64,000 nucleotides of DNA from the NCBI RefSeq assembly GCF_023278565.1, contig NC_064676.1, positions 6,510,001-6,574,000 on the forward strand. The letters are read 5' to 3'. The stretch is from Colletotrichum lupini (taxonomy: Eukaryota; Ascomycota; Sordariomycetes; Glomerellales; Glomerellaceae). The notes under the pieces were generated by a model. That model did no database searches and had not been told where the DNA came from. It saw only the letters and a list, made by a program, of their open reading frames with translations. Both the position numbers and the translations under genes were made by a program. Positions 50,383 through 59,351 of this stretch are shown piece by piece (position 1 is the first letter of the stretch; every line of letters starts with the position of its first letter).

Positions 50383-51435
50383 CTAGCTGGAAGGTTCCAT
50401 ATCTCCCAACCGCTTTGCATTGGCGGAGTATTTGCCCTCTCCCTGTGAGAAGCTCATTAGTGATGATGATTAACTTGATGATACCAGGGAACAACTTACC
50501 CATTTGGGGAATGGTGTAAACTCGTAACGTTGGCCTTGAAATTCCAGCGCCCCTTCGAACCTCCAAATTTGCACAAGTCCAAGGTGACTCTGGTACATTA
50601 TATCTGGAGTGAAAGAAAACCACAAGACGTTAGACATTAGTCTTCTGACCTCGCCCATGTCTATGCCGAACCGTATCAAGTAAACGAGAATCTCCAAACA
50701 CGACGTCAAGTAGTCTTTGTCTCGCTCGTCGCTACACCTGTATCCGTACTTGCGCAACACCGATGGAACGCTAGTTTCCTGCATTTCTTGAATGTGCTTC
50801 ACGAACTCCTGATTATCCTCAAACTCCTCGATACCCCCATCACAGGTCAGGGTATACTCTGCAATTTCATACAGGATCCAAAGGCGCGGCTCAAACCCGG
50901 GATAGAACCACGAGAAACCGCAATTGCGAATGATTCCAGGCATTGTTTCCAGCCCTCGCAGGAAGTATTCCTCTTCACTCTCGGTCCGGGGGTACTGAGG
51001 CAGACAGGTCCAATCGACCCAGATGTGCGACCAACTCTGAACCCCGAGCTCTTTCTGATGAAGACGCAGACAAGAGCCATCAGGATCCGGGTCGTTGCTC
51101 GTGGTCCAAAAGTGACTGACGAAGAAACACTCTGATCGCATGACGAAGTTGTTGAGGGCAGGAAGAAGAACATAGTCCTCAAGCCGATCTCTGTTCCATT
51201 TCGTGAATGTCTGTTGCGAAAGAAAGGCTTCTCTCCTTTGAAAGAACCAAAAGAGCGGGAGTTCCCGTGGACTGCGTAGAAAATCGTCTAGGCTTGTGTA
51301 ATTCTGCAGAAATCCCATCGCGAAGTCATGCATGTTTCCACTTGGCGAATTCCATTCGTTGATACTGCGCTCGACGAGGGACTTCCACGCATCTTCTGCG
51401 ATGATAGAAGTTGTTGAGGTAACTTCAGAGGTCAT
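50383..51435 (-). CDS. Hypothetical protein with HET-related FVSHFW / WVDWTCLPQ motifs
   Basis: Exon 1 is 51435-50500 and exon 2 is 50442-50383, joined across a 56-bp intron (GTAAGT donor, CACTAAT branch, CACAG acceptor). The predicted protein has 331 aa. Without splicing it would end nine residues after the donor. The central part reads FFVSHFWTTSNDPDPDG, then IWVDWTCLPQYPR and FYPGFEPRLWILYE. This order is that of a domain family related to fungal HET/TIR-like proteins, in which an SHxW segment precedes a WxDxxCLPQ segment. Its biochemical role is not established. There is no signal peptide or membrane helix. A miniature LTR element sits 106 bp upstream of the start codon and could influence the promoter. 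Confidence 0.7.
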
Positions 51436-51540
51436 CTTGGTAGATCCTGGTGTTTGACGAACAAAGATAGTGAGAGGGAAAGGGGCGTCAGGTTTGGACA
51501 GCGTTGAGCGTTGAGCTGGCTGTACTTATTAGTGGTATTG

Positions 51541-51884
51541 TGTCACGAGATATGGATGTGGTTAATGCGGCCCACATAGAGTGGGCCCGCTTTTCGTGAC
51601 AGTTATGAGCCCAGCTCCTATCCGCTATTGCCACAATGGTTAAGTGCCGCATTATCTACAGGTCGTGCACCCAAAAAGCGAGAGGCGGCCGTTCGAGTCT
51701 CCGTATGGGCAGAGGTTTTTCTAACTAGTCTGCTACCTATGGGGCTAAGGCTGCCATCTGCAGGGCTGAGGCGCAGTACAGACGCCCATTGTACGGATGA
51801 CGGCTCTAGGCGTCTGGGGGGTGTGTTACGAGATATAGATGTGGTTAATGCTGCCCACATAGAGTGGGCCCGCTTTTTGTGACA
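51541..51884 (+). mobile_element. 344-bp miniature LTR element (TRIM/SMART-like) with intact target duplication
   Basis: The 5' LTR is 51541-51601 and the 3' LTR 51824-51884, each 61 bp, with TGTCACGA and GTGACA termini. A perfect 5-bp duplication TATTG flanks the unit (51536-51540, 51885-51889). Just after the 5' LTR, GTTATGAGCCCAGC (51602-51615) is complementary to the anticodon arm of initiator tRNA-Met (CUGGGCUCAUAAC), the half-tRNA primer used by Copia-type elements such as Drosophila copia and yeast Ty5. A G-rich polypurine tract (GGGGGG) stands immediately before the 3' LTR. The interior codes for no protein but contains a tRNA-like segment with Pol III boxes. It lacks heavy RIP damage, presumably because it is below the RIP length threshold. 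The strand is set by the primer site and purine tract. Confidence 0.88.
51630..51710 (+). other. tRNA-like segment with Pol III A and B boxes inside the mini-LTR element
   Basis: 81 nt with an A-box-like TGGTTAAGTGCC (51637-51648) and a B-box-like GTTCGAGTCTC (51691-51701). A possible GCC/GGC acceptor closure exists (51630-51632 with 51708-51710), and a TTTTT run at 51716-51720 could terminate Pol III. The T stem pairs poorly, so it is a degenerate tRNA-derived promoter module and not a functional tRNA. The same boxes persist in the RIP-mutated copy at 9222-9543. Confidence 0.55.
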
Positions 51885-51889
51885 TATTG

Positions 51890-52316
51890 CGCTTTAAGAG
51901 CCTCATCTTACCACCCATCAAGGCTCTGGTCAGCGTCAAATGTAACAGCACCGCCAGCCCCAAATCACTTGATTGGCCAACAAATCCCTACCATCGTAAG
52001 ACTTCTTCGACTGACGTCCAATCAGGTAGGTAAAATCGCTGTATAGGGTTTCCAAGCCACCGATCATTCACACGCCATAAGCCTAGCCAAGCTAAAGGAT
52101 TTTCCACATTCATAGATTGGGGCTAGTGATTGTCAATGTCGTCTAGGTAGAAGGGGTACACGTAGGCAGGCAGAGATGATCATAGTTGATAATATTCAAA
52201 GATTTGTCGTAATTGATGCACGCGACACCGAATGCCCGGAGACTGTAGACCAGCGGCGCCATCTACCTTGGCCATAACGTCAATATCTGTATGCCTTTAT
52301 CAAATAATGGAAATAT
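51890..52316. other. Intergenic region
   Basis: Sequence between the mini-LTR element and the 3' end of the minus-strand flavin-reductase-like gene. Nothing recognisable. Confidence 0.4.
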
Positions 52317-53276
52317 CTATTTGGTGGTGGATCTGTCTATTTTCTGAAGAAATTCGCTTTTCGGTTCTTCATCCTGCCATCTCCTGCGAGGCACCTCAAA
52401 CGTTGACGTGATGCGTCCATACGACTTTCCTCCCAGCTGGCCCACGGGACGTAACTTCTCGAGCTCAATATGACTGAAGTCAGGATCAGCAGCATCCTCC
52501 ATGACCCAAAACCGCGTCGCCTCAAGCAAAACCATTCCGGCGACACTCTTTCCATCTTTCGCGTGGTCACTGAATCCTTTGATGTCTACCACTTTTGCCT
52601 CTATCGAAAACACTGACTCCAGAACTCTTGATGGCTGCACCGTTGTAGTCTCTCCCTCGTGCAGCCCTGAGATAACCCACTCAGAGACTCCATGCGGAGC
52701 GTCGATGGAGGTAGCGTTGACAGCCTCAATCATATCTTCCGACACTGTGTTAATGACACATTCGCCCGTCTCCTTGAGATTCCTATACGAGTCTTTGACA
52801 GCACCGGGTCTCGATGAGAAACCGACTATAAACATGGGTGGGTCATGGTCAATGACTTGGAAATAGCTAAAAGGCGCAAGGTTCTTCTTGCCATCCTTTG
52901 ACAAGGTGCTGAGAAATCCAACCGGCCTTGGTGCGATTCCAGAAACGAGAAGGCGGTAGTTATTGATCATTGATCGATCTGATGCGTATGGGTCAATTTC
53001 CTTGTGGGATGCGGAGTTGCTTTTCCGGGTGCGGACTCCCTGGCCGTAAGACCACGTTGGATTGGGGGATTTTGTAACCTCAATTGAGGCGTTCGAGTGG
53101 TCAAAGTCCGGGCGCTTGGATTGTATCTCTTCGAAATTTCCGAGGCGCTCTACAATAGCTCCTTTGGAGTCATCTGATTTGCTCGAAGACATTCGGGCTG
53201 TCCACCCTTGGCTGGGTAACATGCACGGGGTGAGTCGCCGTCTACTAGGCGGCGGCTTACTTAGCATTTGGTCCAT
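52317..53276 (-). CDS. Flavin reductase-like, FMN-binding split-barrel protein
   Basis: A single open frame of 319 aa from the ATG at 53276, or 291 aa from the ATG at 53192 (MSSSKSDD). The latter fits better because the first 28 residues look unlike the family. The core (residues about 100-290) has YRLLVSGIAPRPVGFLST, KNLAPFSYFQVIDHDPPMFIVG, GECVINTVSEDMIEAVNATS and LEATRFWVMED, the pattern of the flavin reductase-like FMN-binding barrel found in many fungal and bacterial proteins of this size. Such proteins bind FMN and act as NAD(P)H-dependent flavin oxidoreductases or in uncharacterised redox roles. The C-terminus is basic and polar. No targeting signal is clear. Confidence 0.88.
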   Translation of the reverse strand: MDQMLSKPPPSRRRLTPCMLPSQGWTARMSSSKSDDSKGAIVERLGNFEEIQSKRPDFDHSNASIEVTKSPNPTWSYGQGVRTRKSNSASHKEIDPYASDRSMINNYRLLVSGIAPRPVGFLSTLSKDGKKNLAPFSYFQVIDHDPPMFIVGFSSRPGAVKDSYRNLKETGECVINTVSEDMIEAVNATSIDAPHGVSEWVISGLHEGETTTVQPSRVLESVFSIEAKVVDIKGFSDHAKDGKSVAGMVLLEATRFWVMEDAADPDFSHIELEKLRPVGQLGGKSYGRITSTFEVPRRRWQDEEPKSEFLQKIDRSTTK

Positions 53277-54537
53277 ACGCGTTGCTATTAATACTAACTT
53301 ACCTTGGAGTAATCAATCGCCCGAGCAAGGGAAATCTCATTGTCACCACAATTGCTTCAAAGTCTGCTTGAATTCTAATTACAGAGATTCTGGCTACAGC
53401 GCGGAGTTCACTTTGTTTCAAACCCCGACAACCTCGTTCTCCATGTCGGCGGTTCGCCTAGCCATGGCGTGCTGGCAAGAAGCCGTCTTGGAGGTGTGAT
53501 AAGACACAATGACGCTATTGGTTCACAGACAGTCGGAACGCGAGTCCGATCTCCACCTTGGCGTTTGTTGGGGAATGTCGGAGACCTCATCCGACATTAC
53601 GCAACTCGGCCACCCCGTGGCAGAACCGGTGACTTTCCAAGCCTCCTTCTCAAACACAACCTAGCTGTTTGCCATTGAAGATCTTACGCAACGGTTATCT
53701 CACGATGCCAAGGTGGCATTTCGGCGAAGACTCCTGGGGTTTGATTCCTCTGCTCACTGCATGCCGACAACGCTGATAAAGGCAGGGCTCATCATTCGTT
53801 CTTTCGGCGGCCCTATCTGCAGATTCCATTGGGATGCTGATTCATACCGATGCATACACCATACAATAAGGATCTGCTTCCAGATGAGAGCGCGATGTTC
53901 ATCTGTTCGTGTATTGGGATGCAAATACCAATAGGTTTGGCCTTCACCTGGTGGCTTGGACCACCTGCTTGGGCTGGGTCGATGACTTCATCAAAGCCTC
54001 TTCTCCCTTGCAAGCCCACCCCTCGAAGTGAAATGGTCTCGTGATCGTTCTACCCCGGATTTCTGGCAAATTCTCCATATCCCTTGACGTCCGACAAACA
54101 CGTGCCGATCTTCCCCGCGATAGAGTGCGCAGCTCAGCAGACGCTACGTTCTCCGTCATCCATACCGACTCCGGTGCCTCCGGAGACAATGAACGGACGA
54201 ACATCCGTAGACGCTGTGGGGTAGAAGAACAAGCATCCCAAAGATAACAATGGCGCAAGGACCGCAAAGACCCTCCTGTGTCGGCTATCTACGGCGAGTC
54301 ATCGACCCCAACACCTGGCTGATAAGCCAACCTGCGGTCTCGCACTAGCGGACTGTATGCCCCGAATTTGCCAGTGCCAATAAAGAGGTCAAGCCGCGCA
54401 CATATAAAACTTATCGGAACCCTGCTCCGACATATCAAAGGGCCCCAAAGTTACGGCGAAGACTACCCAAATTCCAGCAAACGAGAGAGGGCAAGAGACA
54501 TGAAATTATCGAATTGGCCCCACGAGAACCGTCCATC
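53277..54537. other. Intergenic region between divergent genes
   Basis: 1.26 kb containing promoters for the minus-strand flavin-reductase-like gene and the plus-strand transcription factor. Several short frames on both strands show no domain, codon bias or splice pattern. Confidence 0.4.
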
Positions 54538-57216
54538 ATGCCGCAATTAAGCCAGGGACAATACAAAGTGACCAAAAAATGCCAAAAAGCGTGCGTTTCT
54601 TGTGCGAAAGGGCTGAGGGAGAGCCCGGGCCCGGGCGTTCCGATGTTCGGAGAGAGTGAAGGCTGACTCTAAGACTTGCAACAAAAAGTTGCGAAAGATG
54701 TCGGGTAATGAAGGTCAAGTGCTCCGGCTCTCAGCCTTGCACGCGTTGCGATCGAAAGAAGCATAGATGCATCTTTGCTGTTGAGGATAAGAGGATATCG
54801 GTGCCGGAAAGGTGAGTTGTCGGAACCCGTGCGCGTGCAGTGCAGGCAGTTGTCGGAATGAGAAACAACAACTGACTCCACTTTCCAGTTACCTCCGAGA
54901 ACTTCAGAACCGGAACAGTGAGCATTCAGGCTCAGACCGCTCGACGAGGGCACTGAGCCGCGGAGACGACGTCGAGGACGTGCAGAGTCGGTATGCGGAT
55001 GCGGATGCGTATGCGACGTCGCATCACACTTCTCTTTCTCAGGGTGAAGATAATGCCGGACAGTTGGAGACCCCGAGCCATGGTGAGTTGTGCTTGTCTC
55101 TTGTTGCCAGGTTTGTGCACACAGACGAGAGAAGTCTTATTGACGCGGCCAACGTCGTAGACAGCCCACAACCGATAGGCCCTCCGGCATCCGAGCCGGA
55201 TACTGAGGTAGGAGATGCTCGTTCGAATCAGGAGGATCACGGCGACTTTGGCCCAGGGTTCAGGCAAAACCCGCTGGTGGACAACGATTACACCTTTGCA
55301 AAGGTCGGGGAACGATACTGTAAGCCACATGCTGTTTCTCCTAGTACTGAGTGAGTTGAGCCAATACTCACACCTCCACAGGGTACATGGGCCCAACATC
55401 ATCATGGTCATTCTGCCGACGAGTTCTGGCCCTCCTGGGCAAACGCCTACCAGAAGCAGCCCCTGATCCATGGCATCTCCCTCACGAGGGCGCCTTCAGG
55501 ATGCAGTGGACGCCATTAGGTGCCACTGAGACTCCCGATGTCTCCAACCTCCCGCCGCTTGACTACGCCCTCTTCCTCTTCAACACGGTCAAGTTCTACC
55601 TTGGCGCCGTCTTCTACGTAATTGACGAGCCATCCTTTCTCAAGAACCTCCATGAGTTATACGAGGACCCCGCGGGTAAGGCTAGCTCGGCGAGGCTGTG
55701 GTATGCACAATACCTCTTAGTTCTGGCGTTCGGCAAGGCATTTGTTGTGAATAGTATTTCACATACGGCACCGCCGGGGGTACAATATGCTGCGAGGGCC
55801 ATGTCGTTGCTGCCAGATCTATCAGGACTGAATCCGGATGCGATTCCGGCTATCCAGGCGCTTGCTCTGGCTGCGTTGTATTTTCAGTGTTTGGATATGA
55901 GGTTGGCTGCGTATCAACATGTAAGACCCTGGATCCCTCTCTGCTCTGGCTTTCTCATTACTAGGGGTTGCGAGAGGAGTCGTGTACTAATGACATGCTA
56001 GATCGGACAAGCATTACGAATCGGCATTGTTGAGGGCATCTACAGACACATGCCTGAAGAGGTTGTCGGGATTGAGTACTCGAGACGGTGCAACATTGTC
56101 TTCTGGGTGGTATACACTCTAGACAGAGAGTTCTCGGCCTTGATGGGAGCGCCAACCTCAATTCGGGACGAAGACATCACTGTGAAACTCCCTTCACAGA
56201 TGGACAACTCCCTCGATGCACTGAATATGACCCTTCATGTACGGCTATCGCGGCTCATGGCTCGTATTCTTACAAGTGAGTTCCATCAGCCGTAGGACAA
56301 CGTACACCGAAGTTCTTGGTTACTGACATGATGTTACTAGCTATTTACGGTGTGGGCAAAGAGTTTGATGGCTCACTAGTCCCCAATACCCAATCTATCC
56401 TACGAGACCTGGCCAGGTTATCACGAGATCTTACCGCACTCCTCGACACTCACTTCCAAGGCTCAGTCAGCCGCGCTTCTAGAATGGCACTGCGACTCAT
56501 CCTATCATATCACCACGTAAGTACCTTACCTCTACGCACTCTTCCAATGCCATCGTTAATCCCAGAAGTGCGTCGTCCTGACAACTCGACCACTGGTCAT
56601 GTGCGCCCTCCACATGCACATCGAACACTCCGACAGCCACGCGCGACACCCACAAACAGTCTCCCTAACACCACCAGTCGCATCCCTCCTCCAATCCTGC
56701 GTCGACTCGGCGCAAACCGTCCTCCGAACCCTCCGCGTGCTCGGCGACGAAGACCTCCTCGAAGCCTTTCTGCCCTTCCAGCTTGAAGACGCATTCTCCT
56801 CCGCCTTCCTCCTCTACCTCATCCGGGTCATCAGCCCTTCTCTCCTGCACGACGATTCATGGTGTGAGAATATCAAGTGCGTGCTAGACAAGATGATTTC
56901 AAAGCGGAGTCTCGTGGCGCCGCTGAGAAAGCTGGAGCTGAGTCAGTTGGAGCACATCATGTCTGCGCTGACGCCTGTGGGCGAGGAGCCGCCGACGCCG
57001 CCGCCGACGAGTGCGGCGCATCACCATTCTCAACATCATCATGGGCACGGGCACGAGCATGGGTCATTCTTGGACCAGATGGAGGAGGCTGGGTGGGATA
57101 TCTTTGATACAAGCGGGATGGGCGGTCTTTCTCCGCAGGCGTTACTGGATTTGGCGGAGAGGTTGGATGTGGAGGACTTGATACAATCTGTTGATGGGGA
57201 TGGTGACAGAAGATAA
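54538..57216 (+). CDS. Zn2Cys6 fungal-specific transcription factor
   Basis: Seven exons are proposed: 54538-54590, 54674-54811, 54889-55319, 55382-55920, 56002-56275, 56341-56516 and 56566-57216, joining in phase to 753 aa. The zinc cluster, SCERCRVMKVKC then SGSQPCTRCDRKKHRC, has the canonical CX2CX6CX5CX2CX6C spacing (54687-54780). A short linker SYLRELQNR follows. The fungal_trans middle region spans the later exons: YMGPTSSWSF, then IGQALRIGIVEGIYRH, FWVVYTLDREFSALMG and CVVLTTRPLVMC. A His-rich stretch (HHHSQHHHGHGHEHG) and an acidic tail close the protein. It is a nuclear DNA-binding regulator of CGG-type sites with unknown targets. Exon 1 and its ATG are the weakest part, and a further small intron in exon 3 (near 55082-55123) is possible. 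Confidence 0.85.
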
Positions 57217-57657
57217 TGACGTACTTACGGTAATCAAAAGTTGAATGACAAATGGGGTAGGACAATGGCAACAAACGGCTCTTTGGTGGTCTATTTTCAT
57301 GATCTCGTCTCTGTCCCAATCATACGCTACTCGAGGATTGCTCTCGGCATAATGAACGAAAGACATCGTCCCCGTTGGGGCTACATCTCTTGGTGCTCAT
57401 GCTAGGGGTAGAACTCTGGTACTCTCGCTAACCCTGTCGTCGAGTAGGCTGTGGGCGTAGTTGATTACTGACCTCGAGCCACTCCACCACCAAGCCTAAT
57501 CGACCTGACCAACCGACCTAGGAAGACGCCTGCTGTGCTGGTGACAGAAACGGCGTTGGAGGCACCCATATTGGCTTTTTGTGTATTTAGGTGGCCGAAT
57601 ACGTTGGATCCAACATCGTGAACTACAGATTTGCTAGCATACTCAGACATTGATAGT

Positions 57658-58321
57658 TTACAAAGACTCGCGAATAGCCGACTTGAACTAGATTGAACAT
57701 TCTATGTCAGGTTGATGCTTCACAACTATTTGCGGGTAGTTAAATTTAAGAGCAGGACGTCAACTTACCGGAATGACCTGAGCCTTCTCGAGGTCCCAGA
57801 CGTCGTTCTTGGCATAGACATCGCCTCTGATGAGTTCCCAGGCTTCCTCGGCGTCCTTGACGGTGTAGATCATCACGCTGCCCTTGAAACCGGGGGTTTG
57901 GCCCTCGACGGGGTGTTCCTTCTCAAACATGGCGCCTATCATATTCATGAGCACGAGAATCGCGACGAACACCGAAGGAGGGATGGCGTGTCAAGCTTGG
58001 ATACATACCACCGACAGCAATCTTTCCGTTGCTCTTGTGGCCCTGGGCATTCTCGAGATGCGTACTGAGACAAGTCAGCAATCGGCCCGGAACTACACTC
58101 AGCCTATTATAAGAGACCTGTTCTAAGGACTAGGTCACGTACGGTCTGACCTCCAAGCGCCGGGCAAGCGCATCGGGCTTGTCGGGAAGGATGCAGAGGA
58201 ACTCCTTGGTAGCCATTGTGCGGTAGCGATTGAACGGCGAAGAGACGAGTCTAGTAGTAACAAAGGGTCTCCGAACTGCGGGGACTAAGCTGCTTCTCAG
58301 AATTCCGACGGACATTGACAT
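57658..58321 (-). CDS. YCII-related domain protein, probably mitochondrial
   Basis: Four exons, 58321-58143, 58064-58009, 57935-57769 and 57687-57658, with canonical GT-AG introns, join in phase to 143 aa. After a basic N-terminal segment without acidic residues (MSMSVGILRSSLVPAVRRPF), consistent with a mitochondrial presequence, comes a YCII-like dimeric alpha-beta barrel. Its blocks are KEFLCILPDKPDALARRLEVRP, THLENAQGHKSNGKIAVGG, PGFKGSVMIYTVKDAEEAWEL and YAKNDVWDLEKAQVIPF. An alternative start at MATKEF would make a cytosolic 108-residue form typical for the family. The biochemical function of fungal YCII proteins is not established; the conserved His-Asp pair suggests an enzyme. Confidence 0.85.
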
Positions 58322-58934
58322 TATTGCAATTAGGGAGGGGAAAGCTTCACACGGAGAGATCAATCACGGCGTCATGTGACCGGGAAGTGCGGAGGTGGAG
58401 CGGTTCGAGTTCGGAGTTTGAGGGGGAATGGCGGGGCACGGTCTCTGTTTGGCAGCTCCGATGCCGGAATTTGGTGCCGAAAGTAGCCGGCAGTGTGTTG
58501 GGAATACCAGGCTACGAGTCTCCGGAACTTGCCTCCATCTCAGTGTTCTTGCGATGTTTTGATAGATTACTGGTGAGTAATGTTAAGAGAGAAGGTGTTC
58601 CGATGAACTATTCGCTTTATCCCTAAATGTGTATGACCAATTGCTGGTTCATGATCAGCATTGAGTTTTCAACTGACGGATATGACTATACTCAGGTGCT
58701 GCAGCTAAATGATGTTGTGCATTTGAGTCCGTTGCCTCGGCTCACGATGGAGGCATAATTTATCAGTGATTGTCACCGATAATGACACAGAGCATACGCC
58801 TATCTTTATCTTACATTAAATGTGCTTGCTAGTCGTTACCCAAGCAGGTGCTTCATACTGAAGCTGATCTTATGCATCAGATGGTGCAAAAATGCAAAAG
58901 AGAACGGAAACACCTTGAAATGTGTTGATATGTC
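58322..58934. other. Intergenic region
   Basis: Promoter of the minus-strand YCII-like gene followed by the 3' flank of the minus-strand tRNA gene. No other element seen. Confidence 0.4.
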
Positions 58935-59018
58935 AGGTCGTACCCGGGTTCGAACCGGGGTTACCAGAAGTTTGAATATGATCAAAATCTGGAGTGATAA
59001 CCGCTACACTATACAACC
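58935..59018 (-). tRNA. tRNA-Gln (anticodon TTG) with a 12-nt intron
   Basis: Read on the minus strand it starts GGTTGTATAGTGTAGCGG and ends GGTTCGAACCCGGGTACGACC plus discriminator T. The acceptor (GGTTGTA/TACGACC, one G-T wobble), D, anticodon and T arms all pair. The anticodon stem CCAGA/TCTGG encloses TTTTGAT, giving anticodon TTG, interrupted after position 37 by a 12-nt intron (TCATATTCAAAC) at the canonical tRNA intron site. The length is 84 nt with the intron and 72 without. A-box and B-box promoters are intact. It decodes CAA. Confidence 0.93.
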
Positions 59019-59351
59019 TCTAATTGGTCTCATTGACCCATCGCCTGAGTGGAGGCTGGTTGATGCGACTGCGAAGCGAGAATCCACAATAAGAACGACC
59101 AAGCGCTGACTGTGTCTCGGTTATGACCAAACGACGCAGACGCGTCTGACCAGAAACCACATTGTGACTGATCGTCCAAACCTCGACGACTATCTACGAC
59201 GTCACGACTTTAGGCTAGTCACTAAACCAGATGCACGACTACATGTATATACTTCAAGACAAGCGGGTAACAGAAGCCCTTAGCACTTAATCTCTATTTG
59301 TCTCTTTGACCCATCACCCTTCTGCGCTAAGTAATAGTAGGCTGAGCTAGT
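59019..59351. other. Intergenic region
   Basis: 5' flank of the tRNA gene and 3' flank of the rhamnosidase gene. Nothing further recognised. Confidence 0.35.

Noticed and set aside
51628..51882. 80- to 84-codon frames on both strands over the mini-LTR element
   Set aside because: They cross LTR and tRNA-like sequence and are not preserved in the second copy.
54560..54660. An ACVSCAKG reading that looks like the start of a zinc cluster
   Set aside because: The canonical Zn2Cys6 motif is complete downstream (SCERC...HRC). This stretch is better read as intron 1, because splicing at GTGCGT keeps the phase.
56597..56794. Arg-rich 65-codon minus-strand frame
   Set aside because: Antisense of the last exon of the transcription factor; its composition follows from Pro/Ser codons on the other strand.
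57465..57650. 61-codon minus-strand frame just after the YCII-like gene
   Set aside because: It begins 8 bp after the stop of the upstream gene and is most simply its 3' untranslated region. No family match, though a small peptide cannot be excluded.
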